Numbered from the stretch's first letter, positions 9,808 through 21,522 are shown. The stretch: DNA of 64,000 nucleotides from Phellopilus nigrolimitatus (GCA_021029095.1 JAJOHG010000093.1:43344-107343), one strand, 5' to 3'. Translations and numbers: made by a program. Notes: generated by a model from the sequence alone, not told the origin.

Positions 9808-10230
9808 CTCTTTTGATTGTCGACGTATCAACGTCTAGACAAAATTTCTACCCTACCCAAACTCCCCGCTAACGCGGTCTGGCCCACCAATCAACCCTAC
9901 CCAACTGCGGGAACCTATCCACTCACCCTCAGAAGGAGATCGGACGGACGAATTGCCTGGAAAGTATTTCTTGAAGGAGGCGATCCACACACCGAACTTT
10001 TATACCGTTACCACGAATTTGGAATCCTCCAAAACGTCCGACCCCGCGAACACTCAAGCCGACCTATCGAAATACCAACGCCACCACAGCATATCGACCC
10101 TGTTGACGTAATCACTCGATCGTTATCTCAAACATCGCTTGACGACAATTCCACTGCACCGCCTCACGTTCCTACTCGGCCAAACACTCCACCACAGACC
10201 ACAGTACCAACCATCACGCCAAGTCCCACC

Positions 10231-11280
10231 ATGAGCACCAAAGAAATCGCATTCGCCAAGCCCCCTGACTTCGATGGCAAGCGCAGCAATGCCCAATACT
10301 TTTGGGATGCCTGCCAGGCCTATCTACGAGGCAACAAGGACATCTACAAAACCGATCTGCACAAAATCACGTTCGTCCTTTCATTCATGAAGACTGGTTC
10401 AGCCGCTACTTTCGCCAGCAATAAATACAAGACATACACGGACACGGCAGAATACGGAACCTGGGCAGACTTCGCCAAAGCCTTCGACGCCCAGTTCCTC
10501 CCTGTCAATGCCAAACAGGATGCGTCATTTGCAATCGCCAATTGCAAACAAGACGATGATGTCGACGGCTTCATCGCTACATTCAAGAGTCTCGCCCTCC
10601 AAGCCGGGTTCACCCAAGAAGAACCCCTCATCGAGTACTTCCGCCGAGGTCTCAAATCCAGCATTGCAGACAAGATCTACAATCGAGGCGAGCCCACTAC
10701 ACTTGAAGGATGGTACACCGAAGCCAGCAAAGCCCAACAGAACCTACGACGCCAAGCTGAGCTCAAGCACGCGCGACAAGCGTTGGTCTGGGGCTTTGGT
10801 ACCAGCCCAGGCAACAACCTGACGAAGAAGACTGACCCTGAAGGCTTCCAACGCAGCTCCAGTGGCGCAGCCTGGGAGCCAACTTCTGGGAAGCAAACCG
10901 ATCCCAACGCCATGGAAATTGGACGAGTCTCTAAGGAGGAGAGAGATCGTCGCAAGACAGACGGACTTTGCTTCTATTGCGGAAAGAAGGGACATCTGGC
11001 GCGCGAATGCCGTCAGAAATTCGACACTCCCAACAGTCGACGATTCGCCTTTGACAATCGAACCACGAGGGCTGGCAGCAACTACAAGATCATGTTCCAT
11101 CGCGATCCCCCGAGGCGCAGCATCCGCAGCACCCCAGCCACAGAAGCACCTGCCCAGCATGCCGAATCCTCGACACCCGCTAAAGAACCCCCTTCGGCCC
11201 GCATTCGCGCCATCCTGGCCAACCTCTCCGAAGAAGAACGCAAATCCGCATTCGACAACCTGGACCTTGAGGGTTTTTAA
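10231..11280 (+). CDS. gag: gypsy-1 Gag
   Basis: Capsid/nucleocapsid polyprotein, 349 residues from the ATG at 10231 (context CCACCATGAGC). The capsid-like region spans roughly residues 10-190 (PPDFDGKRSNAQYFWDACQ, then FVLSFMKTGSA). A CCHC zinc knuckle, CFYCGKKGHLAREC, lies near residue 246. The same frame is open without an ATG from 9817 and reads as a Pro-rich, protein-like leader of 138 codons. Either translation begins at a non-AUG codon or an upstream start was lost. Gag ends at TAA 11278-11280, directly after a GGGTTTT slippery heptamer that leads into pol. Confidence 0.88.
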   Translation: MSTKEIAFAKPPDFDGKRSNAQYFWDACQAYLRGNKDIYKTDLHKITFVLSFMKTGSAATFASNKYKTYTDTAEYGTWADFAKAFDAQFLPVNAKQDASFAIANCKQDDDVDGFIATFKSLALQAGFTQEEPLIEYFRRGLKSSIADKIYNRGEPTTLEGWYTEASKAQQNLRRQAELKHARQALVWGFGTSPGNNLTKKTDPEGFQRSSSGAAWEPTSGKQTDPNAMEIGRVSKEERDRRKTDGLCFYCGKKGHLARECRQKFDTPNSRRFAFDNRTTRAGSNYKIMFHRDPPRRSIRSTPATEAPAQHAESSTPAKEPPSARIRAILANLSEEERKSAFDNLDLEGF

Positions 11281-11312
11281 GAAGGCAGCCAGCATCGACG
11301 TCTGCACTGCCT
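11271..11312 (+). promoter_or_regulatory. Candidate -1 ribosomal frameshift signal, gypsy-1 gag-pol
   Basis: G GGT TTT (11271-11277), phased as X XXY YYZ in the gag frame, stands directly before the gag stop TAA. The pol frame (-1) opens exactly here, since its last upstream stop is TGA at 11268-11270. Five bases later AGGCAG (11283-11288) can pair with CTGCCT (11307-11312), with GCA/TGC pairing inside the loop. Confidence 0.65.
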
Positions 11313-13338
11313 AGTATTTCGATTTCTCCTGTAATCTTAGCCGAACATGCCCACAATTCTATGAAAATTCCCATCGGCATCCACTCGAGAAAAGAAATCG
11401 TTGAAACCACAGCCCTCATAGACTCCGGCGCAGAAGGACAATTCCTCGACTCCACCTTTGTGGACATACACCAAATCCCCACCAAACCTCTGCGTCGACC
11501 TATTCAAGTCCTCAATGTCGACGGAACCCCTAACTCCGAAGGAGAAATCAGTCGTTTTGCCTGGCGATTCATCACAATTGGCGAAGAACTCATCCCAGTC
11601 TACTTCCTCGTTACCTCCCTCGGAAGAGAAACCGCTATCTTGGGTCTTCCCTGGCTCCGTCGCATTAACCCCAAAATCGATTGGGAGAAACGCACTTTGG
11701 ACATTCCTAAACAAAATCCACGATCCTTATCTTTTGCCCGATGCGAATCCTACGCTTCACCCGAGGAGCCATCTTTTGTTGCAAAAATCACCCTCAACAT
11801 TCGCGCAAAAGTAAACACTGCTATGGACCTTGCCCAACGTGCCAACGCTGCCAAAGAACAGAAACCCCTTGAAGAAATCGTACCTGCACACTACCACCAG
11901 TTCTTGAAGGTTTTCGAACAGAAAGCATCCGAACGATTTCCCCCAGTACGGACCTATGACCACGCCATAGTCCTAAAACCTGATTTCCAACCTAAAGACT
12001 GTAAAGTCTATCCTATGGCACCTGCAGAACAAAAGGCTCTGGACCATTTCCTTGACGATAACTTAAAGAAAGGCTATATTCGCAAATCTTCTTCCCCCAT
12101 GGCCTCACCTTTCTTCTTCGTCGGGAAAAAGGACGGAAAATTGCGTGGATGTCAGGACTATCGCAAACTCAACGAAGGAACCGTCAAAAACGCTTATCCG
12201 ATTCCCCTCGTATCCGAACTATTGGACAAAATCCAGGGCGCAAAATACTTCACCAAACTGGACGTACGATGGGGATACAATAATATTCGGATCAAAGACG
12301 GCGACCAATGGAAGGCGGCATTCAAAACAAATCGAGGACTCTTTGAACCTATGGTAATGTTTTTTGGACTTTGCAATTCACCGGCGACCTTTCAAGCATT
12401 CATGGATGACACCTTCCGAACCGTTCTGCTGGAAGGATGGGTCCTCATTTACATGGACGACATTTTCATCATGGCCTCGGACATTCCTACACTTCGCGAA
12501 CGCACCCGCAAAGTCCTCGCCATTGGTCAAGATGCCGACTTATACTTCAAACCGGAGAAATGTGTTTTCGAAGCCACACAGGTAGAATATCTTGGACTTA
12601 TCATTTCGGAAAACTCAGTTTCCATGGACCCTGTCAAACTGGCTGGTATCTCGCAATGGCCCACACCGACGAACAAAACCCAAGTCCACTCCTTCCTAGG
12701 GTTCTGCAACTTCTATCGCCAATTCATCGACCATTATGCAGAAATTGCAGCACCATTGGACGTACTAAAAAGGGAGAAAACCACCTGGGAATGGTCAGAT
12801 GTACACGAAAACGCGTTTCAACGGCTCAAAGGCAAATTTCTGGAGAAACCCATTCTTCAGATGCCTGACAAAACTCGACCATTCATCCTGGAGACCGATG
12901 CCTCTGGTGTAGCATCGGCTGGTACTCTTAAACAACTCGATTCAAACGGCGAACCCCATCCCTGTGGGTTCATCTCCAAACAGTTTGATGACACCCAACG
13001 ACGCTATGAGATTTATGATCGAGAACTCTTGGCGATTATCCGCGGACTTGAGGCCTGGCGACACTATCTATTGGGTGCACCCCATAAGATAACCATCTGG
13101 TGCGACCACAAGAACCTTACCTATTTCCGTGCGGCCCACCGTCTTTCACCCCGCCAAGCACGATGGAGTCTATTTCTCTCCCAGTTCTACCACCACATTC
13201 AATACGCACCAGGAAAAGACAACACCACGGATCCCATGTCTCGACGCTCTGACTACCTGATTGATGGCAAATCAGAACCCGATGACCCCCCACTCTTACC
13301 CGAATCCGTCTTCGTGGCCACGACTACATTCGACTTTA
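11271..13338 (+). CDS. pol: gypsy-1 Pol, N-terminal part: protease, reverse transcriptase, RNase H
   Basis: Read in the -1 frame from 11271; the first ATG is at 11361. The aspartic protease has ALIDSGAEGQF. The reverse transcriptase contains FTKLDVRWGYNNIRI and the catalytic LIYMDDIF. RNase H has ETDASGVAS, YEIYDRELLAI and WCDHKNL. The frame is cut after codon TTT at 13335-13337 by the KDZ insertion; the read-through at 13339-13382 is transposon sequence. Across the empty site the frame continues at 22004 with no change of phase, so the whole Pol would be 1,168 residues. It is broken only by the transposon. Confidence 0.93.
13331..13338 (+). repeat. KDZ target-site duplication, left copy
   Basis: CGACTTTA, repeated at 21996-22003. 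Eight bases is the size known for KDZ elements. Confidence 0.93.
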
Positions 13339-13811
13339 CACCTGTGACCCTACACCCACCCTATCTAGTTAGAGGCGTGTGACCCCCCTGTACAGCCCTC
13401 TAGTTAGCTGTCTTAACGGCTTGAATGCTCATACTGGCATTAATACTGGCAGTATGTGCTCGGGGACTTAACTCTGCTGACGTTGCCTAAGGGGCCCGGC
13501 GGAGACCGGCTACTCGTCATCGCCGATGGCCGCGCCACCTCGCGCGGATCGCCGGCGACGTCCGCGCCGGTGATCCACGCGACTTCTCGTGCCATCAACA
13601 CTTGCCGCCGGCTCCCACCGCCGCGCGCGACACCGACACAGTCGTGCTCGTCGTGCCGCACGATGAGCACGACTACCTCACTCAATTCTTCACCGTTTCA
13701 TTTCGTTTTTTTTGCACTGTATGTAGATTTTAGAGTAGACCTCAAACTAATAAATATATTTTTATTTGCACTACATGAATTCATTGTTAGTCTCTTAAAC
13801 AGAAGTCACCA
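13339..13811 (+). repeat. KDZ left terminal inverted repeat (473 bp)
   Basis: No length difference from the right copy. Contains a near-perfect 35-nt palindrome (13640-13674, centred at 13657; arms AGTCGTGCTC/GAGCACGACT). Confidence 0.95.
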
Positions 13812-13910
13812 CGGTCATGTGAGCACGCAAGATACGCCCCTTCAACATACACGCTGCACGCATTCACACACGCTGCATACACACCTGCTGGCTCGTCTTC
13901 ACGCTTTCCT

Positions 13911-16900
13911 ATGGGTCGGAAAATCAGGTCTACAGTGTCTAAAAGGCTGACTGCGAAAGAAGTTGTATGGGATAGTCGTGGTATCGCCACGTCGAAGAAA
14001 CGCACCACTAGGACATCGCAAAAAGAGGCGAGCACGAGCGCGAGTGTTCGCCAGCGCGAATGGAATGCACTCAGTACTGCAATGGGCGATGGCTCGACAC
14101 CAATGGACGTTGATTGGTTCCTTGGGTTGGACGGGCAAGATGGTGGTGGGGAAAATGACAGACAGGCAGGAAATTCGAATGAGTGGGCTGATGAGGATGA
14201 GGCGTTTACTGAGGAGGACATGAATATAATTATGGGAGTACGAAGGTGAGGTACAAGTCAAAATCAAGCGTGAGATAGACTAATTTATGTTACAGGCAGG
14301 AAAAGAGGAACTTCAACTACGAGCGGACTCGGATACAGCGGCAGAGCGAACACTGGAAGATTCTGATGCCACAACTCGTCAAGGCGGTCCTCCAGTTTGA
14401 CATGAGCGGCCCACCGGAAGAGGCCAATGTTGCCGAATTGCATGCCGCAATCCTCGTAGTGGACACGGAAGGTATGTGGTGACTTGAACACACGCAGCGC
14501 CAGCCTCGTCTTACAGTAAAAACAGGTCGTGAAGAACGGTCTTTCCCGCTTATTCAAGATGTTGGCTTTGCTGAAACACTGGCGCGCCATGGCTATATCG
14601 CAACAGCACCGAACCATCCCAGCCTCGCTTTCTCGACACGCGCTCTCGAATACTTCCGAGTCTTGAATTCCCGATGCGCGTCGCTCAGTATACAAGCTTT
14701 TGTGCGCTCCTTGTGCGATCTGCACAAGGTATGCCATTTTCTTTCTCTCTTTCCTTCCCAAACTGACTTGTAATCATTTGTATTCAGGAGCCGTACAACC
14801 GCTCAATGAGGAGAGCGTTTTCATCCGCATACGACGTCTATATTGAAATCGTCCATACTATCAACAATCGGCTCGACGAATTACTTCACAAAACAACAAT
14901 CTCAAAGTATCAAGACACATGTCCGGCTTGCGTGTACCGGGTGGCTGGAGAGCCGCATTTGAAGTTCTCCATGCTGACGTGCATGGACGGCAATGAATCG
15001 ATGAAACGTGTCCGTCGGACTAGGACACTCGACGAGGACGTGACTGTCTGCGTTGAGAGACCGGACGGTCGAGGCAGAGGTTCGCACATGTTCTTGGAGG
15101 CGGACGAGGTCGATATATTTGAGGACGAGGTTACTCAAGCACGAGCAGCGCGCGCGCAAGAGCGAACACGTCAGAAGACGCACTCAACAGCCTCTGATCT
15201 TCAGAGCACTAGTCGCGTGGGCGAGAGGGCAACTGTAGCTGCCACGCAAACCAGCTCGCAGCTGGCTACGCCATCTTCGACAGCATGGAGTACTGCATCA
15301 ACCACGCAGGCATCCGCGTCGTTGCCTACGTGGTCTTCGACCCTACTGCCGAACACCTCGCCTTCATCAACCTCGACTCCACCGACTCAGATTCCTGGGC
15401 CTGTAGATGATAAGCCCTCTCCGTGTGTCCCTCGATGGAAAAACATGTCCGATGACTCGAAGAAAAAAATGTGGGGTATTTTCGATGAGACAGGCATTTT
15501 TATTACGGCGTGCAGGCACGGAACAGTGTTGCAGATATGTGATATGATTCAGAGCGGTGAACTGTAGGTCCATAGTATTATTACTTTGTTGTACGTCTCT
15601 TATTTCTCTGTTTCTTTAGTTGGAAATATCCGCTCGCAATGGTTGCCCGGCTTACGGACGTGTTTGGAAAGGATATAATGAGTGCATCTGACGTAGGATG
15701 CGAATTCTCGACGACAGCGAACAGTGCTCCACTTGTGGGCCCGAAAGTACGTGCAAATAATCTGAATTTTTGTGTCAATGCTTTTCATGGGTATGCGCAT
15801 TGTCGGCTGTGCCAGCTCCGATGGCATCCACTCTACACCAAAGGAGTCGGCCTTGAAGATTTTGAGACATGTGAGCGCGTCTTTTCGGAGTCGAATCGCG
15901 TTGCAACCTGCACAAGACACGCATCAAAGTTCCACCGCCGACAATCGCTCCTCCTACACTTTGCGAGGTGGAATGCGGATAAAAAGGCTGAAAGCAGTAA
16001 GTTCTCATCATTTTGCATAAATACAGTTCATACTATTGATTGTTACAGGTCGTTTCATATTAAATAATTATCGGCAAGCTCTACGCAACATCCATTCGCT
16101 CTCCTCAGAGCTAAATGCTGCAATGGCTTCTCTTAAAATAGAGGGGCCAGAAATATTTGAGCAGTGGCATGCGGAGGAGTACGAATACTTGCAAAGCTTG
16201 CAGGAGCCGCGAGATGCTGACGTCCTCGCAATGGGGTATGTCAAGTCGCTCAAGAACTTGTCGGCTGCAGTGTAAGTTCTATCTAATTCATAAATAAATA
16301 AATAAATAAAAACGGAACTCCTTTTGCAGTTTGTCCTACGAGAATACAAAATCCAGGTGGATGAATACGAGCGCTGACGCCATTCGCACCACATACAACT
16401 ACAGTCAGGCGACATCGTCAACAAGATCAATTGAAACGGCTCGACGGAAAGGGTTACATACCGTCGTCACTTACCAGAGGGAAGTCGAAGATTACGAGAC
16501 AAAGTTAGGAGTTTTACAGCGATGGACGGAAGACTCGGAGGAGTGGAAGGCGGCGGACATCACGATCGCTGAGTTTGAGTATCGACAGGCCCTCGATCAT
16601 CTCGAGGGCCTTGTCGTCGCGCGGCTGTTCGAACTGGCTAAGACGAATCGTGCAGGCACATGTGAGAAGCCATTGAACCTCATCAAGTATGATACTAACT
16701 CTGTTGACAGGCTGCAGTCTACGCACTCAAATATCAAAAAACCTGAAATCAAGATCACTTGCAATCCGGAATGCGGTAAGCCAGTATAACAGTGCGGCCG
16801 CTGCATTGACACCAGCTCGAGAGCCCCTCGAGGTAAAAATTGTGCTTGACTATGTTTTTCTCGGCGAATTCGACCTCCTTCGCGATAGCCGCCACGACAT

Positions 16901-17330
16901 CCGGGAAAAGCGATGGGTCCGTTCAGCGGAACGCGAGTCGGCGATTGCGTACTACAAACTCGAGCGTTCGCGCGAAGAAATTCTTCGTCTCAATGTCGAA
17001 ATTATGCGGCTAATGGCATATATTATAGATAATGAAAAGCGCCTGGCAGACACTGTGACCGTACTGGAGGAGACTGACCCTGCGCTCGCGCATCAGTTGA
17101 AGAAGCGCGTGAAAATCGAAACAGCGTTGAACAGAATACATAGACAGCGTATTTACGATATTGCTACGCTTGATGGATTTACAGGCGACGTTCAAGGTGC
17201 CACTGCCTTCTGCACAGCAGAAGACTCTACTGCTCAGGAAGGAGACGATCTGGAGGACACAATTGGTAACGGCGACGATATTGATGATCATGTAGAGGCA
17301 GCATTTCAAGTACTTTCTTTGGCCGACTAG
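13911..17330 (+). CDS. KDZ transposase with CxC cysteine cluster
   Basis: Eight exons: 13911-14245, 14296-14471, 14526-14728, 14788-15563, 15620-15996, 16049-16271, 16330-16661 and 16711-17330; 1,013 residues, the usual KDZ size. All junctions are GT...AG and in frame. The N-terminus is basic. A cysteine cluster (CPACVYRVAGEP, then FSMLTCMDGNESMKR, about residue 285 on) is the CxC domain that accompanies fungal KDZ enzymes. The catalytic domain shows IFDETGIF (about 470), SDVGCEF (about 520), HGYAHCRLCQLRWHPLY (about 550) and GLEDFETCERVFSESN (about 575), which hold the probable acidic residues. The C-terminal third is helical and charged, ending with the family block around FLGEFDLLRDSRHDIREK. 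It cuts and pastes its own element. Confidence 0.94.
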
Positions 17331-17337
17331 CCCTCAA

Positions 17338-17404
17338 TTTGCATTCATTTTGCGTTCATTTTGCCTTCATTTGCATTCATTTTGCATTCATTTTGCATTC
17401 ATTG
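17338..17404 (+). repeat. Tandem repeat of an 11-nt unit (TTGCATTCATT), about 6 copies
   Basis: Lies just after the transposase stop inside the KDZ element; likely 3' UTR. Confidence 0.85.
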
Positions 17405-17735
17405 TTGCTTTCTTGCTATTAGCAAAAGCTTCCATGTGTCCGTTCAAAGTTGTGTTGTAGAAAAGCTTCGACTCGCTTTTTGACATGTAGAAGTAGCTAG
17501 TTGCAATATGATCTACATTGACTTGTGTGCTCAATCGAAGACGACTCGAACTAGTCACTCAAACAAATCTGAAAAACTCTGAAAAAAATATATTTCCACT
17601 CAAGCTATCTTGACATCTTGAAAGCCTCTTTATCCTCCATTGAAAGGTGGTGTACCTTTCGCAAAGGCTTGAGGCAAGAGCGCGAGGTACTCAAGTTTTT
17701 GGTTTTAATACATTTAAGTGAAGTGAAGGCCGGAA

Positions 17736-17846
17736 GCCGCCTTTTTTTCTTTGTTGGACACTTTATACAGAGAAATCAACCCAATAACTGCTAGTTATTG
17801 GGTTGATTTCTCTGTATAAAGTGTCCAACAAAGAAAAAAAGGCGGC
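17736..17846. repeat. Perfect 54-bp inverted repeat with 3-nt loop
   Basis: 17736-17789 is the exact reverse complement of 17793-17846; the loop is GCT. It ends in GC-rich tips (GCCGCC/GGCGGC) next to T7/A7 runs. It stands between the transposase gene and the second KDZ gene. RNA across it would form a 54-bp double strand; it could act as a terminator or insulator, feed small-RNA silencing, or be a tiny nested palindromic element. Confidence 0.95.
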
Positions 17847-17983
17847 CCTTTCGAATAACACAATGTGCCACCAGTTCTGTATAAGGAAACTTTATGTTTG
17901 TACATTTCTTAATATAGGCAATGATCAACCTTGATCAACCGTTGCACTGCTGATGGCACGCTGATCGTCGACCATCTGCCATC

Positions 17984-19557
17984 ATGTCGAGCACACAGCC
18001 TGCCTTTTGCACTGCCTGCAGACGTCACCTTGACCGCAGCTCCTGCTGCATGACCTGCGGCCGCCCTCCTCTTGAGCAGAACTTCTGTAACAGCTGTTTC
18101 CGCCCGCTTCCTCCGCCTTCACCGAAGCCGGTTGTAACTGCCTGGGATATCAACCCGAAAGCACACCTGGGCATGAAAAAGGCAAAAAACGGCGACAAGC
18201 ACCCAAACGAAGCCGAGTGGTGCATACACAGGCCGGAGAGGGACTGGACGGACGAGGAAAAGGTCAAAATGTTTGACCTGATCCTTGCGCATTCGGCGCG
18301 TATCGACGACAACTCACAAACGGTCTACCGTGACAAGCTACATCCGAACTACACGCAAAAAAAGCCGCTGCGCTTGATTCACAACAAGTTGGTGGACAAA
18401 CTAATGAAGGGCCTGGTAAGCTACTTGTCCATTTTATATGTATCTACTTAATCTTTGTGTAGGTTAATTTAGCCGCGGACGAAGAAGACAGACACCTGAT
18501 TGTCATCAACTTTGATATCGACATGATCTCAAACTTGAAGACGCCGATGCAGGACGCGGAGGTCGCCCTCCGTGACGCTTTCTCGCTTATCCGGACGCAT
18601 CGCATGCACAAGGAGCGCATCGCGCTCGATATTATTTTTGAAGAATTTTTTCCCAAAATGTCGTCAACCCTATGCGGTTTCGCAAACGCAGCGAGGGCGC
18701 GTCGGGACTGGTCGAATACTATCATGGTTGTGAGTTTTCTTCCTTTTCGACTGACGTTGCTATAGATAAACTGACAAAATTTGTTTTCTCCTTGATAGGC
18801 GAACGCTTTTGCAACATACAATCTTCCCGCGGAACTCGCAGAACCCACACCACCACCCGCATCGTCAGGAGCCGCCAACAGGCAAATTACGGCTCCGCGC
18901 GCAGGCGTGCAGGCACCTCAAATTAGGACTCAGGCTTTGTCCCCTGCGAGGACAAGGTCTTCGCAAGGGACTCAGTCTGACTCCCCGAAAAAAAGAGGAG
19001 GCTCGTCGACTTCATCTGTTATGTCGCCGTCGTCCGGCTACGCTGACGCCGCGCTCGGAAAAGCTATGAGGAAGCTTGAATTCACAGAAATGTCCCCGTC
19101 CCCCAAACCTGCGGGTGCCCACCCGGTCAGGCTGCTTGACCCGTCTGGTCAGGCAGTCCCTGCGACGCCGCCGCCTTCCTACCCGACGTGGAGCCCGTAC
19201 CCCGGCAATCAGCCAGGTCAGCTGTCGACTCAAGAACCGTATCTTATTTATGTCCCTGCGCAATCTGCTTTGCAGACTCACTCGCAATTCCCCACTCAAT
19301 TTGCAGTCCAATCCCCGCAGCCGCAGCCATATAGTCCGCCTTCGCAAGGAAATCCTCACTACGGCTACCAGGCTGCGCAACCGGCGTACAGCCCGTCCGA
19401 ACGCTTTGCCTCGCCTTCTCGTTCGAGGGCCAGCAACTCAATCTCGTCGAATTCTCAAGTGTATTATTCAGATGACTCGGCAGAACGATTCCAGGGCGAC
19501 GACGAGCCTCAGGCGCGACCGAAAAGAGATAAAGGAAAGAGGAAGCTTTGGGAGTAA
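17984..19557 (+). CDS. KDZ cargo gene 2: cysteine-rich N-terminus, disordered C-terminus; function unknown
   Basis: Exons 17984-18415, 18463-18729 and 18799-19557, all phase 0; 485 residues. I do not recognise the family. The first 45 residues hold three CxxC pairs and further cysteines (FCTAC, CCMTCGRP, FCNSCFRP), resembling tandem zinc ribbons. Residues 45-235 look folded (WCIHRPERDWTDEEKVKMFDLI, then a helical stretch). The rest is Ser/Pro/Gln-rich and probably disordered, with a basic end. The TET/JBP oxygenase that some Agaricomycete KDZ elements carry is not this gene: no HxD...H pattern was seen. Its place inside the terminal repeats and its strand suggest a role in transposition or regulation; that is inference. 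Confidence 0.8.
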
Positions 19558-19946
19558 AAAAAAAGGCAAGCATTTAATTATCTCCTTTTACAATCTCCTC
19601 AAGTATGCGCTTACACCATCCCATAAAGCAGCTCCTAATTTGCGCCGACAGCAAAATGCGCGCTGACGAGACGTACCCAGCAGGCTTCTTAGTTGGCATT
19701 TTGATGATGGACTTTCTGGCATAGCTGCGTTTTTTTTAAAAATGATACTACTCTTTGTGTGACTGTGATTCATAGTCTTTTTCAATTTCCATAGCTTTCA
19801 ATCGTTTGTAACTATCATGTTTGCTACAGGGAGAAAGAAAAAAAAATTATTGGCGATTTACCTCATCGTCGCCGTGGGAGCAGCAAATAAGCGAAAAAAA
19901 AGTTGAACGTGTCAGTGTTCAACTTTTTCTCTTCGTAACCGCCATT

Positions 19947-20004
19947 GTCTGTCTGTCTGTCTGCCTGCCTGCCTGTCTGTCTGTCTGTCTGTCTGCCTGC
20001 CTGC
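19947..20004 (+). repeat. Microsatellite (TGTC/TGCC)n
   Basis: Imperfect 4-nt repeat in the leader of KDZ gene 3. Confidence 0.95.
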
Positions 20005-20047
20005 TCGTTTCATTTCCATTCAATGCTTGCGATTCCGTGATCTCGTC

Positions 20048-21380
20048 ATGAAGTACAACATGAAGGTCTACGTAGACCGCGCAACACGGCGCCTTGTGAA
20101 GGAACGCAGACGTCGGCGGGTCAACAACCTCAGTGCTCAGCAGAGATACGAGGCCGCAAAAAGGAGCGCGGAGAAGACCTCGAAGATTCAAAGAGTATGC
20201 GAGAGGTATTGGGAACTAGGCGAAAGATATATCGACGAGCTTGTGGAGTTAGGGATGAAGAAGCCTGCTGCGCGAAGACGTCTACAACGCTTGTCGAGGT
20301 ATGGTTTCCAGCGGGCTCCAAACGGGTATAATGCGTTCATCCATATCAAGAGCTTGGAGATAAATCCGGGTGCGTTACTTTATTCTTTTCCTTCATGAGC
20401 ATGGCAACCTGATGACAAGCAGATCTCCCGGAGGGAGACAGAAAGCGTCTTGCTGATCTTCAAGCGCATGCTCGGGCAGTAGACTGGGATACATTCTCTA
20501 GGGACAGACGGAATCATGACGAAATCGAGAGCATGAAGGCCACCATCCTCCAGTACCGCCAGACAAAGAATAAGGGAAGCCGAAGCCAGTTCAAAGCGCA
20601 GGCGAAAGATGCACACATGACTTTGGAGCGGGTTGACACTGAGGTACGTGTTTTTAATGTCTTTTATGATACATTATTTGACAAAGTCTTTTTAGCTTGA
20701 CGAACTCGCCTCACGTTCTGACGTCTCGAACATGCGTGTGACTGTCAGGCGAAGCTCTGGCCAGACAATAGTCCCAAACTTCTCCCTCGATCCCGTCTCA
20801 AAGAAGTTCGTCGAGGCTTGCTTGGGCCTTGACCCGGACGATTTCGTCTCGCGCTTCGAGTCGTACTCCGTGTCCGGTCTCGCAGGTGTTGCGAAGAAGG
20901 AGAATGAACGTAGAGTTCTCCTGAAGCAGTCCATTCGAAGCAGGATGCGCTTTTCCATTCGTGAGTATTTGTTCCTGGCTAGTCTAGCTTGTACTGACTG
21001 TAACAACAGGTCAAGCGACTAGAAATGCAAAGGCAGAGATGTCTTGGCTGAACTACGAATCCGGCGTCATCCAGAAGTACGGGATTGAGCTCGTTGGCTG
21101 GCCAGTCCAGCCTATCGGCCCTATCGACGGCCTCTCCGCTACTAAACTCCAAGCCATCACCGATGCATTTTCCGATAACCGGATCTCTTGGAGAAGTCTT
21201 ACGGAAGAAGAGCTAAGGATCAGAGGTGGAAAGCCGCCGAAGCCACGCAAGACGCGCAGTGATGCAGGAAAGCCGAGGGGCTCATATACTAGAAGGGACA
21301 CGGCGCAAACACTGGAGATGGATGAGGAGGCATCTGAGGAGGATGAGGAGGAATCTATGGATGAAGGGGATGACACGTAG
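20048..21380 (+). CDS. KDZ cargo gene 3: basic N-terminus, acidic C-terminus; function unknown
   Basis: Exons 20048-20369, 20423-20643, 20696-20960 and 21010-21380; 392 residues, all splice sites GT...AG and in frame. No named domain recognised. Residues 1-30 are strongly basic (RRLVKERRRRR), suggesting nucleic-acid binding. A helical middle follows. A conserved-looking block (SWLNYESGVIQKYGIELVGWP) is of a kind often repeated in Agaricomycete genomes. Then come a PKPRKTR basic patch and a run of Glu/Asp at the end. It ends about 140 bp before the right terminal repeat. It is probably a transposon accessory protein; there is no direct evidence of activity. Confidence 0.78.
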
Positions 21381-21522
21381 CACTTTCTTTTGCCCCCGTG
21401 TTTTTTTTCCCTTACGTTAAATCATGCACCATTAATGATATACTTGCTTGAATGTCGTCTTCAATGAACCTCTGCTCGACCAGTCGGCTGTTGTGAATTC
21501 AGTGCTCGCTATGTGCCCGCCA

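Noticed and set aside
13456..13950. Open frame in the KDZ terminal repeat, with identical partner at 21432-21878
   Set aside because: Lies in the inverted repeats themselves, ends in unrelated sequence on each side, no protein features.
17338..17404. CRISPR-like array
   Set aside because: Contiguous 11-nt tandem units without spacers in a eukaryotic transposon; a simple repeat.
17984..21380. A TET/JBP oxygenase in the KDZ element
   Set aside because: Expected from some known KDZ elements, but neither cargo protein shows the HxD...H metal-binding pattern of that family.
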